Of a DNA stretch of 64,000 bases, positions 53,326 to 63,045 are shown piece by piece (position 1 is the stretch's first letter; every line of letters starts with the position of its first letter). Origin of the DNA: Cupriavidus numazuensis (lineage in GTDB: Bacteria > Pseudomonadota > Gammaproteobacteria > Burkholderiales > Burkholderiaceae). Made by a program: the position numbers and the translations under genes. The DNA is taken from assembly GCF_905397435.1 (NCBI RefSeq), contig NZ_CAJPVI010000027.1, forward strand, positions 1 through 64,000, given 5' to 3'. The notes beneath the pieces are model-generated. The model did no database searches. It had not been told where the DNA came from and saw only the letters and a list, made by a program, of their open reading frames with translations.

Positions 53326-54222
53326 ATGTCTGACCTCGCCTCCCGCCTCGACAACTTCCTCGCCCGACTCGAACAGTGGCTGCCGCCGCAGCTCACGGAT
53401 GCGGACTGGCAGGAGGCGGTAGCGTTCCGCTGGCGCAAGCGGCAGAGCCTGTTCGGCAATATCGGCTACCTGCAGCCGGTGCGCCAGTTGCCGCCGATCC
53501 ATCTGGACGACCTCAAGAACATCGAGCGCCAGAAGGACGCCATCGTCGCCAATACGCGCCAGTTCGTGAACCAGCTGCCCGCCAACAACGTGCTGCTGAC
53601 CGGCGCGCGCGGTACCGGCAAGTCGTCGTTGATCAAGGCTTGCCTCAATGCCTTCGTCAAGGACGGGCTGCGTCTGGTGGAAGTGGACAAGAGCGATCTG
53701 GGCGATCTCGGCGATATCGTCGAGCAGGTCTCGCAGCGCCCCGAGCGCTTCGTGATCTTCTGCGATGACCTGTCGTTCGAGGAGGGCGAGTCGGGCTACA
53801 AGGCGCTCAAGTCGGCGCTGGACGGCTCGGTCGCCGCGCAGTCGGACAATGTGCTCGTGTACGCCACGTCGAACCGCCGCCACTTGCTGCCCGAGTACAT
53901 GAAGGACAACGAGTCCTACCGCCACACCGATGACGGCGAGATCCATCCCGGCGAAGTGGTCGAGGAAAAGATCTCTCTGTCCGAGCGTTTCGGCCTGTGG
54001 CTGTCGTTCTACCCGCCGAAGCAGGACGAGTATCTGTCGATCGTCGGTCACTGGCTCAAGCATTTCGGCTGCACCGACGAGGACATTGCGGCCGCGCGTG
54101 GCGATGCGCTGGTGTGGGCACTCGAGCGCGGCTCGCGCTCGGGCCGCGTGGCGTGGCAGTTTGCGCGCGACTGGGGCGGCAAGCATGGCAAGCCGTTCAT
54201 CGCGGATGTGGAGGGCGCATGA
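53326..54222 (+). CDS. DUF815 family AAA-type ATPase
   Basis: A 298-residue P-loop ATPase of the DUF815 family. Walker A is GARGTGKSS at residues 93-101; Walker B is RFVIFCDDLSFEEGE, and sensor-like ATSNRRHLLPEYM follows. DSRFGLW-type family signature appears as LSERFGLWLSFYPPKQDEYL, and the C-terminal helical segment ends RVAWQFARDWGG. The role is unknown; relatives are near division and DNA-metabolism genes. It overlaps the Nudix gene by ATGA, so the two are translationally coupled. Confidence 0.9.
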   Translation: MSDLASRLDNFLARLEQWLPPQLTDADWQEAVAFRWRKRQSLFGNIGYLQPVRQLPPIHLDDLKNIERQKDAIVANTRQFVNQLPANNVLLTGARGTGKSSLIKACLNAFVKDGLRLVEVDKSDLGDLGDIVEQVSQRPERFVIFCDDLSFEEGESGYKALKSALDGSVAAQSDNVLVYATSNRRHLLPEYMKDNESYRHTDDGEIHPGEVVEEKISLSERFGLWLSFYPPKQDEYLSIVGHWLKHFGCTDEDIAAARGDALVWALERGSRSGRVAWQFARDWGGKHGKPFIADVEGA

Positions 54223-54647
54223 CGCAGACGCAAGATAACGCGGTGCCGCGCAAGGTGACCGAGGTGGCGGTGGGCGTGCTGGTGCAGCCCGATGGCCGCT
54301 TCCTGCTGGCGCAGCGCCCGGGCGGCAAGCCGTACGAGGGCTACTGGGAATTCCCGGGCGGCAAGCTGGAGCCCGGTGAGACCGTCGAAGCCGCGCTCGC
54401 GCGCGAGCTGCATGAGGAGCTGGGCCTGGACATCACCGAGTGCGTGCGCTGGCACGTGCTCGAACACGATTACCCGCACGCGTACGTACGGCTGCATTTC
54501 TGCAAGGTCACGGCCTGGCGCGGCGACCCGGTCGGCCGCGAAGGGCAGGCTTTTTCCTGGCAGACGGTTCCCGTGACCGTGGAACCGCTGCTGCCGGCCA
54601 CCATCCCGGTGGTCGAATGGCTGGGCGAAGAATCCCGGCCCGCCTGA
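54219..54647 (+). CDS. mutT: MutT-type Nudix hydrolase
   Basis: A 142-residue Nudix hydrolase. The Nudix box at residues 48-70 has all key positions (GKLEPGETVEAALARELHEELGL). The preceding GYWEFPGGK and VLVQPDGRFLLAQRP match MutT, which removes 8-oxo-dGTP from the nucleotide pool. It starts inside the end of the DUF815 gene. In other bacteria a longer MutT is fused to a thiamine-phosphate synthase-like domain; this one is the short form. MutT rather than another Nudix family is likely from the box context and size. Confidence 0.85.
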   Translation: MTQTQDNAVPRKVTEVAVGVLVQPDGRFLLAQRPGGKPYEGYWEFPGGKLEPGETVEAALARELHEELGLDITECVRWHVLEHDYPHAYVRLHFCKVTAWRGDPVGREGQAFSWQTVPVTVEPLLPATIPVVEWLGEESRPA

Positions 54648-54726
54648 CAATTCGAGCTTTACCCGCGCCCCTGCGGCCGCGGCGCCCGTGATCGCGCCGG
54701 CATAACAACAGCAAGAAAGGACCCGT

Positions 54727-56766
54727 ATGCTACGTGCAGATCGCGTTGCCGACGACATTTCCCTGCCTGAGCTGACCCTGCGCGGCATCATCCTGGGGGC
54801 GCTGATCACGGTGGTGTTCACCGCCTCCAATATCTATCTGGGTCTCAAGGTCGGGCTGACCTTCTCCTCGGCGATTCCCGCCGCCGTCATCTCCATGGCG
54901 GTGCTGCGCCTGTTCCCGGGCGCCAATATCCTCGAAAACAATATGGTGCAAACGCAGGCCTCGGCCGCGGGCACCTTGTCGTCGATCATCTTCGTGCTGC
55001 CGGGCCTGGTGATGCTGGGCCACTGGCAGGGCTTCCCGTTCTGGCAGACGCTCTCGATCTGCGCGGCCGGCGGCATGCTTGGCGTGCTGTTCAGCATCCC
55101 GCTGCGCCATGCGATGGTGGTGCAGAGCGAGCTGCCGTATCCGGAAGGTGTGGCCGCCGCGGAAATCCTGCGCGTAGGCAGTGCCGGGCAGGACGCGGCG
55201 CCGGGCGCGAAGAAGCAGGGCACCGGTCTGGCCGACCTGCTGGCCGGCGGTCTCGTGGCGGGCGTGTTCAGCTTCGCCGCGGGCGGGCTGCGCTTGCTCG
55301 CGGAGGGAGCGAACCTGTGGCTCGCCGCTGGCGCTTCGGTAGTGCGGTTCTCGATGGGCTTCTCGCTCGCACTGGTCGGTGCAGGCTACCTCGTCGGCAT
55401 CGTCGGCGGGCTGGCCATGCTGCTCGGCCTGCTGCTGACGTGGGGCATCGCCGTGCCGTGGCTGACGGCCATCACGCCGCGCCCGGAAGGCGCCACGCTG
55501 CAGGCCTTCGGCACCATGGTGTGGAGCACGCAGGTGCGCTTCATCGGCGCGGGCACGATCGGTATCGCGGCGATCTGGACGCTGATCACGCTGGCGAAGC
55601 CGATGCTCGACGGCATCCGTGCCTCACTGGGCGCGATCAAGGGCGCAGGCGCGGCGGGCGGCGCCGGGGTGCCGCGCACGCAGCAGGACATGCCGGTGCG
55701 CTGGATCGGCGTGCTTGCCGTCGTGCTGGCGGTGGTGCTTGCTGTCACCTTCGGCTACTTCATGATGCCGGCGCCGCTCGACGCAGGCGCACGCTGGCGC
55801 CTGGTCGGCTGCGCGGTGCTGTTTGCGTTCGTGTTCGGCTTCCTGGTCGCGGCCGCGTGCGGCTATATGGCGGGCCTGGTGGGGTCATCCGCAAGCCCGA
55901 TCTCGGGTATCGGCATCATCGCGGTAATTCTCGTGTCGCTGCTGATCCTCGTGATCGGCACGGCCGATGGCTTGCTCGATACGCCCGAAGGCAGCAAGTT
56001 CGCCATTGCACTCGCCATCTTCACGACTTCGGCCGTGCTGGCCGTGGCGACCATCTCCAACGACAACCTGCAGGACCTGAAGACCGGCTGGCTTGTGGGT
56101 GCGACGCCGTGGCGCCAGCAGGTCGCGCTGCTGATCGGCTGCGCGGTCGGTGCGGCGGTGATCCCACCGGTGCTGGAACTGCTCTACAACGCGTACGGGT
56201 TTGCCGGCGCATTGCCGCGCGCGGGCATGGACCCGGGCCAGGCGCTGGCCGCTCCGCAGGCCACGTTGATGACAGCCATCGCCACCGGCATCTTCACGCA
56301 CAAGCTCAACTGGAACATGATCCTGATCGGCATCGCGCTTGGCGTGGTGCTGATCGTGATCGACGAGATGCTGCGCCGCCGTGGCGGTACCGCGCGCCTG
56401 CCGGTGCTGGCCGTCGGCATCGGCATTTACCTGCCGCCGACGATCAGTTCGGCACTGGTGGTGGGCGCGGTGCTGGCGTGGGTCCTGCTGCGCGCCGAGC
56501 GCCGCCGCGCTATCGCACGTGGCGACGACGTCAAGCTGGCGCTCGAACATGCCGAACGCCGCGGCACGCTATTGGCCTCGGGCCTGATCGTCGGGGAAAG
56601 CCTGATCGGGGTGCTGCTGGCGGCCGTGATCGGCCTGTCCGGCAAGGATGCGCCACTGGCCGTGGTGGGCGAGGGCTTTGCCGGCATGGCCGAATGGCTC
56701 GGGCTGGCCGTATTCGTGCTGGTGTGCGTGGGGTTCTACCGCCGCGTGCTGGCCGCGGCGCACTGA
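54727..56766 (+). CDS. Oligopeptide transporter, OPT family
   Basis: A 679-residue polytopic inner-membrane transporter with about 14-16 hydrophobic segments. It starts with the family segment LTLRGIILGALITVVFTASNIYLGLKVGLTFSSAIPAAVISM. The motif NNMVQTQASAAGTLSS, LPYPEGVAAAEIL, and GLVGSSASPISGIGI are typical of bacterial OPT proteins, which are proton-coupled carriers of peptides or metal chelates. The substrate is unknown. It starts 79 bases after the mutT stop and is convergent with yacG. Confidence 0.92.
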   Translation: MLRADRVADDISLPELTLRGIILGALITVVFTASNIYLGLKVGLTFSSAIPAAVISMAVLRLFPGANILENNMVQTQASAAGTLSSIIFVLPGLVMLGHWQGFPFWQTLSICAAGGMLGVLFSIPLRHAMVVQSELPYPEGVAAAEILRVGSAGQDAAPGAKKQGTGLADLLAGGLVAGVFSFAAGGLRLLAEGANLWLAAGASVVRFSMGFSLALVGAGYLVGIVGGLAMLLGLLLTWGIAVPWLTAITPRPEGATLQAFGTMVWSTQVRFIGAGTIGIAAIWTLITLAKPMLDGIRASLGAIKGAGAAGGAGVPRTQQDMPVRWIGVLAVVLAVVLAVTFGYFMMPAPLDAGARWRLVGCAVLFAFVFGFLVAAACGYMAGLVGSSASPISGIGIIAVILVSLLILVIGTADGLLDTPEGSKFAIALAIFTTSAVLAVATISNDNLQDLKTGWLVGATPWRQQVALLIGCAVGAAVIPPVLELLYNAYGFAGALPRAGMDPGQALAAPQATLMTAIATGIFTHKLNWNMILIGIALGVVLIVIDEMLRRRGGTARLPVLAVGIGIYLPPTISSALVVGAVLAWVLLRAERRRAIARGDDVKLALEHAERRGTLLASGLIVGESLIGVLLAAVIGLSGKDAPLAVVGEGFAGMAEWLGLAVFVLVCVGFYRRVLAAAH

Positions 56767-56789
56767 CTGCGCTGCGGGACAGGGACGAC

Positions 56790-56981
56790 TCAGTCGTCCT
56801 CGTCTTCAGGCAGGTCGGGCGAAGGCGTTTCGCCGGGCTTGCTGCCGATCACATACTTCTCGGACGCCCACGCGCCCAGGTCGATCTGCTTGCAGCGCTC
56901 GGAGCAGAACGGGCGGAACTTGTTCTCGGGAATCCATTCCACCTTGGTGCCGCAGGTGGGGCATTTGACGACGGCAGGCAT
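56790..56981 (-). CDS. yacG: DNA gyrase inhibitor YacG
   Basis: A 63-residue zinc-binding protein with Cys7, Cys10, Cys26 and Cys30 (CPTCG, then PFCSERCKQIDLGAW). It blocks DNA binding by gyrase GyrB in E. coli. The C-terminus is acidic (PEDEDD). The ATG at 56981 gives the normal start MPAVVKCP; a longer frame reaches into zapD. Last gene of the pilB-to-yacG block, 4 bases after the zapD stop. Confidence 0.94.
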   Translation of the reverse strand: MPAVVKCPTCGTKVEWIPENKFRPFCSERCKQIDLGAWASEKYVIGSKPGETPSPDLPEDEDD

Positions 56982-56985
56982 GACT

Positions 56986-57744
56986 TCAGAAATTGCAGAG
57001 CTTGAGCAGGAACGGAATGTCGGCATCGACCGAACGCGGGCGCAGGTCGCCGTCCTGCTGCGTAAAGCGCACCCATAGCATGTACTTGTTGGCGCTCATC
57101 TCGGGGATGAAGGCCAGCAGCGAGTCATCGAGGTGCACCTGCATGAGCTGGTAGCTGCGTCCCGACAGCATCTGCTGGTAGCTGCCGCCTGTGGCGATCA
57201 CCTTGCCGCTCTGGCCCGATTCGCGCAGCAGGCGCAGCACGGTGGACGTGCCGGCACGTAACGCGACCAGTGGCCGGGCCCATTTCAGGATGTCGGCGCG
57301 GCGCTCGTCAGCCGGTCGGTGCTGCCACGCATAGTACGCCGGCAAGTCAAATTCGCACGTGCCGCCGGGAATGATGGCGCGGCTGCGGATGCTGGTCAGC
57401 CACTCATTGTCGGCCAGCAACTGGCCCGCCTTGCCGACGGTCTGGTTGAGCATGGCAATGCCTTGCTCGATCTCGCCGATGATGGCGTCCAGTGCCTCCT
57501 GATCGATCTGCGGATTGACGCGCAGCGCGGTCAGCGCCTGGCGCTGGCGCTCGAGTTCCTTGATCAGGTCGGTCTTGAGGTCGGCGCGGCCGGCGACGTC
57601 GATGATCTCGAACAGCGTGGTCAGCGCGACATGGTGCTGTAGTGGATGTTCCTGGCCGAGGAAGTAATCCAGGCGATCGAACAGGTCTTCCAGGCGCAGG
57701 AGTGTCCTGATGCGTTCGTTGAAAGGATATTCGTACAGGATCAA
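56986..57744 (-). CDS. zapD: Cell division protein ZapD
   Basis: A 252-residue FtsZ-binding protein (YacF/DUF1342) that cross-links FtsZ filaments. It has ILYEYPFNERIRTLLRLEDLF, NEWLTSIRSRAIIPGGTCEFDLP and the C-terminal DADIPFLLKLCNF. The start is a TTG at 57744: an in-frame stop lies only two codons upstream and no ATG is available, so a non-ATG start is required. Positioned between coaE and yacG, as in other proteobacteria. Confidence 0.94.
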   Translation of the reverse strand: MILYEYPFNERIRTLLRLEDLFDRLDYFLGQEHPLQHHVALTTLFEIIDVAGRADLKTDLIKELERQRQALTALRVNPQIDQEALDAIIGEIEQGIAMLNQTVGKAGQLLADNEWLTSIRSRAIIPGGTCEFDLPAYYAWQHRPADERRADILKWARPLVALRAGTSTVLRLLRESGQSGKVIATGGSYQQMLSGRSYQLMQVHLDDSLLAFIPEMSANKYMLWVRFTQQDGDLRPRSVDADIPFLLKLCNF

Positions 57745-57952
57745 GTGCTATGTCCGTGCAGCGCTTTGGCGGCGCCCCTGTCGGAGCGTCACGGTGCGGG
57801 CGTGGCCCGGGGAACGTCGGGAATGCGTGGAGGATTCGGCCCTCCACGCATCTCGCGTCATGTTCCAGCGCATTCTATGCGAGACGGGCTGAGAGGACAA
57901 TGCAATGTGCACGATGCGCCGTGTTCCCGTGCGGTCTGGTGCTTGCTCGTGC

Positions 57953-58579
57953 TCAGGCTTGCGTGATACCGGCGGCGGACAGTGCGCGATAGCTCTGGTC
58001 CAGTCGGTCTACCTGTGCCGTCAGCGCCTCGACCGGTCCATCGTTGTCGATCACGTCATGGGCCACCGCCAGGCGCTGTGCACGCGTTGCCTGCTTCGCC
58101 ATGATGGCCAGCACCTGTTCGCGGCTGAAGCCGTTGCGCGACATGACACGCGCGATCTGCGTGTCCTCGCTGCAATCCACGACCAGTACGCGTCCGACAC
58201 GGCTGATCCACGCGCCCGATTCGACCAGCAGTGGCACCACGTAAATCAGGTACGGATGCTCGCCCGCACGCGCGATCTCGGCGGCGCGTGACGTGGTCAG
58301 TTCGCGGATCAGGGGGTGGGTGATGCCTTCGAGCCGCGCCTTGGCGGCCGGGTCGGCAAAGACCAGCGCGCGCATGGCGTCGCGGTCCATGGCGCCGTCG
58401 GCGCGCAGGCATTGGGGGCCGAAGGCCTCGACCAGCGCGGGGATGGCCTGCCCGCCCGGGGCAGTGATCTCGTGGGCCAGCAGGTCAGTGTCGATGATGG
58501 CGGCGCCGCGCGCGGCGAACATGTCGGCTACGCGCGTCTTGCCGCTGCCGATACCGCCAGTCAGTCCGATCTCCAGCAT
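57953..58579 (-). CDS. coaE: Dephospho-CoA kinase
   Basis: A 208-residue P-loop kinase that makes coenzyme A in the last biosynthetic step. Walker A is GGIGSGKT at residues 8-15; IDTDLLAHEIT, the LID-type segment ITHPLIRELTTSRAAEIARAGE, and VPLLVESGAW are typical. It lies between the prepilin peptidase and zapD genes, the usual proteobacterial arrangement. Confidence 0.96.
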   Translation of the reverse strand: MLEIGLTGGIGSGKTRVADMFAARGAAIIDTDLLAHEITAPGGQAIPALVEAFGPQCLRADGAMDRDAMRALVFADPAAKARLEGITHPLIRELTTSRAAEIARAGEHPYLIYVVPLLVESGAWISRVGRVLVVDCSEDTQIARVMSRNGFSREQVLAIMAKQATRAQRLAVAHDVIDNDGPVEALTAQVDRLDQSYRALSAAGITQA

Positions 58580-58648
58580 GTCAGGTTCCGTGGGTGCAAT
58601 GCCCCAAACGATACCAGCTTGGCGCGTCTCCGGTCCTCTGGCCGCCGC

Positions 58649-59536
58649 TTACGGCATGAATAGCAGTGGCAGCACACCCGGTCCGAAGAACAGCACCAGC
58701 ACGCCGGCGCCCGCAATGAACGGGCCGAACGGGAACGGCGTGTCGCGGCCCTGGCGGCGCAGCGCGATATTGGCGACGCCGAACACCACGCCAACCACCG
58801 ACGAGAGCAGCACGAGCGACGGCAGCGCCTGCCAGCCGAACCAGGCACCCAGCGCGGCCATCAGCTTGAAATCGCCATAACCCATGCCTTCCTTGCCGCG
58901 CACGAGCTTGAACAGCCAGTAGGCGCTCCACAGCAGCAGGTAGCCGGCCACGGCGCCGATCACGGCGTCGGCGATCGGCACGAACAGTCCGGCCAGGTTC
59001 AGCAGCAGCCCCAGCCACACCAGCGGCAGCGTGATCTGGTCGGGCAGCAGTTGCGTGTCGGCATCGATCATCGTCAGTGCCATCAGCGCCCACAGCAGCA
59101 CCAGCGCGGCCACGCCCTGCCAGGTCGCGCCGAAGTGCCACGCCGCCAGCGCGCTGAGCACGCCGGTGGCCAGCTCCACCAGCGGATAGCGCACGCCGAT
59201 CGGCGCCTTGCACGATGAGCAGCGGCCGCGCAGGAACAGGTAGCTGATGACCGGAATATTCTCCCAGGCCGCGATCGCATGGCCGCAGTGGGGGCAGGCC
59301 GAGCGCGGCACCATCAGGTTGTAGCGGTCGGGGTAGGGCAGCGGGTCACTGCGCACTTCGGCGATGTAGTTGGCCTCGTCGTGCTCCATCATGCGCGGCA
59401 GCCGGTGGATCACCACGTTCAGGAAGCTGCCGACCAGCAGGCCGAGCACGGCAGCAGCCGCCACCAGGAACGACGGCGGCAGTGCCGCCAGCGCCGGCAG
59501 CGCAAAGGCGCCGCCGGCGGGAAATGCCGGATTCAT
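58649..59536 (-). CDS. pilD: Type IV prepilin peptidase
   Basis: A 295-residue bifunctional prepilin peptidase and N-methyltransferase. It has an N-terminal LLVGSFLNVVIHRLPRMM, two CxxC pairs (CPHCGH and CSSCK) and catalytic aspartates in MIDADTQLLPD and MGYGDFKLMAALGAWFGW. Seven to eight membrane helices are visible. It processes pilins and pseudopilins at the inner membrane. The ATG at 59536 starts 3 bases after the pilC stop; an in-frame TTG lies one codon upstream. Confidence 0.95.
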   Translation of the reverse strand: MNPAFPAGGAFALPALAALPPSFLVAAAAVLGLLVGSFLNVVIHRLPRMMEHDEANYIAEVRSDPLPYPDRYNLMVPRSACPHCGHAIAAWENIPVISYLFLRGRCSSCKAPIGVRYPLVELATGVLSALAAWHFGATWQGVAALVLLWALMALTMIDADTQLLPDQITLPLVWLGLLLNLAGLFVPIADAVIGAVAGYLLLWSAYWLFKLVRGKEGMGYGDFKLMAALGAWFGWQALPSLVLLSSVVGVVFGVANIALRRQGRDTPFPFGPFIAGAGVLVLFFGPGVLPLLFMP

Positions 59537-59539
59537 CAA

Positions 59540-60814
59540 TTACACCACCTGTCCCAGCTTGAAGATCGGCAGGTACATCGCCACCACCATGCCGCCGATG
59601 AGCACGCCCAGCACCACGATGATGAGCGGCTCGATCAGGCTCGAAATGGCCGCCACGGCGTCATCGACCTCGCGCTCGTAGAACTCCGCGACCTTGAGCA
59701 GCATGTTGTCGAGCGCGCCCGATTCCTCGCCGATCTGGGTCATCTGCAGCACCATGTTGTCGAACACGTGCGTGGCCTGCATCGCGTTGGTCAGGCTGGT
59801 ACCGATGCGCACCGACTGTTCGATCTCGCGCGTGGCGTCGTAGTAGACCCAGTTGCCGGCCGCGCCGGCCACGGATTCCATCGATTCCACCAGCGGCGTA
59901 CCGGCCGCGAACATGGTGGCGAGCGTACGCGTCCAGCGCGCGATCACGGCCTTGCGGAACAGGCTGCCGAAGATCGGCAACTTCAGCATCATGCGGTCCG
60001 TGGTGCGCTGGACCTTCTCGGATTTCTTCAAGGCCCGTAAATAGAACGCGATCGCGCCCACCGGTATGCCGATGACGATGTACCAGTACGCGACGAAGAA
60101 GTCCGAGATCGCGATCACGACCAGTGTCGGCGCCGGCAGGTTGGCGCCGAAGCTCGAGAACACGCCCTTGAAGGCCGGGATCACGAACAGCATCAGGATC
60201 ACCGTCACGGCAAAGGCCACGGTCAGCACCGCGATCGGATAGATCATCGCGGACTTGATCTGGCTCTTCAGCGCGATGGTCTTTTCCATATAGAGCGACA
60301 GGCGCTCCAGCAGGGCGTCGAGGATACCGCCCTGTTCGCCGGCGTCGATCAGGTTGCAGTACAGCGTGTCGAAGTAACGCGGATGACGGCGGAACGCCGC
60401 CGCCATGCTGCTGCCGGACTCGATATCGAAGCGGATGTCGGACAGCAGCTGCGTGAAGTTCGGATTGGCATGCCCGCGCGCGATGATGTCGATCGACTGC
60501 AGCAGCGGAATGCCCGCCTTCAGCATGGTCGAAAGCTGGCGCGTGAAATACGCGATGTCCTTCTCGGTGATCTTCTTGCCGCGCGCGGCCTTGCGCTTCT
60601 TGAGCTTGACCACGGTGAGGCCCTGCTTGCGCAGCGCCGCCGTGACCTCGGCCTGGTTTTCGGCCCGCTGTTCCCCGGTGAACGTCTTGCCTTTGCGGTC
60701 CTTGCCTTCCCACTCGAAGATGTACTGCGTGGGTGCTTTACGTCCTGCTCGTCCTGCCTTCGCGCGTGGCGGCACTGCCGCCCGTGCGCTCGCAGCTGGT
60801 GCGCGCGTTGCCAT
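59540..60814 (-). CDS. pilC: Type IV pilus inner-membrane platform protein PilC
   Basis: A 424-residue GspF-type platform protein with two repeats. It begins with an Ala/Arg-rich stretch and then YIFEWEGKDRKGKTFTGE. The first T2SSF domain includes FTRQLSTMLKAGIPLLQ, LYCNLIDAGEQGGILD and a membrane helix; the second repeats ARWTRTLATMFAAGTPLVE, MTQIGEESGALDNMLLKVAEFYEREVDD. It links the cytoplasmic motors to the pilus. Overlaps nothing; pilD follows after 3 bases. Confidence 0.95.
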   Translation of the reverse strand: MATRAPAASARAAVPPRAKAGRAGRKAPTQYIFEWEGKDRKGKTFTGEQRAENQAEVTAALRKQGLTVVKLKKRKAARGKKITEKDIAYFTRQLSTMLKAGIPLLQSIDIIARGHANPNFTQLLSDIRFDIESGSSMAAAFRRHPRYFDTLYCNLIDAGEQGGILDALLERLSLYMEKTIALKSQIKSAMIYPIAVLTVAFAVTVILMLFVIPAFKGVFSSFGANLPAPTLVVIAISDFFVAYWYIVIGIPVGAIAFYLRALKKSEKVQRTTDRMMLKLPIFGSLFRKAVIARWTRTLATMFAAGTPLVESMESVAGAAGNWVYYDATREIEQSVRIGTSLTNAMQATHVFDNMVLQMTQIGEESGALDNMLLKVAEFYEREVDDAVAAISSLIEPLIIVVLGVLIGGMVVAMYLPIFKLGQVV

Positions 60815-60849
60815 GATCGACCCCTGACATGAATGTTTTGTCTGTTGTT

Positions 60850-62589
<1,740 letters not shown>

Positions 62590-62688
62590 GGCAGGGACCA
62601 GGTAGTGCAATGCGCGCGGAGGCGCCGGTCGAGGCCATGGGCCCCGGATCGGCGCAGTTTGCCGCCGGGGTCACTTTTTGTAAAGGCG

Positions 62689-62720
62689 ACAAATGGACGG
62701 TGTCGGCATTTGTGCGACAC
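62689..62720. promoter_or_regulatory. Nested palindromes upstream of pilB
   Basis: ACAAATG (62689-62695) and CATTTGT (62707-62713) form a 7-bp inverted repeat that interlocks with GTGTCG (62700-62705) and CGACAC (62715-62720), a 6-bp one. The region is 100-131 bases upstream of the pilB start and AT-richer than its surroundings. On the minus strand the core reads GTGTCGCACAAATGCCGACAC in two overlapping parts, similar to GTGTCGCAAATGACAC upstream of lpxC. Confidence 0.4.
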
Positions 62721-62810
62721 GTACGCAACCCTACTTGCGCGGGGAATGGGGGAAGGTAGTGGGACGGTGGCAGACGGGCGGGACGGCGCCGCCTCGAGCG
62801 GGCGACGCGG

Positions 62811-62842
62811 AAAACAAAAAAGCCGCACATTGCTGTGCGGCT
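62811..62842 (-). terminator. Rho-independent terminator after tRNA-Pro
   Basis: On the minus strand AGCCGCACA / TGTGCGGCT forms a 9-bp stem with a GCAA loop, followed by TTTTTGTTTT. It lies 35 bases downstream of the tRNA. Confidence 0.93.
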
Positions 62843-62876
62843 TCTTGCTGGCCCGATACTGCATGGCCATGAATTC

Positions 62877-62953
62877 TGGTCGGGGTGAGAGGATTCGAAC
62901 CTCCGGCCTCTACGTCCCGAACGTAGCGCTCTACCAGGCTAAGCTACACCCCG
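62877..62953 (-). tRNA. tRNA-Pro (anticodon CGG)
   Basis: Read on the minus strand, the 77-base gene has a 7-bp acceptor stem (CGGGGTG / CACCCCG), a D arm with TAGCTTAGCCTGGTAGAGC, an anticodon arm CTACG-TTCGGGA-CGTAG (anticodon CGG), a T arm with GGTTCGAATCC, discriminator A and an encoded CCA. The first pair is C-G, as in proline tRNAs. Followed by its own terminator; it lies between ispB and pilB. Confidence 0.97.
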
Positions 62954-63045
62954 AATTCTGCTTTGTTGCCAACCGTTGTCGGTCAGCAGCAAAGAACGTA
63001 ACTTTAACAGTGATTCTCCCGGAAGGGAAGAGGCTGGCGGCAATT

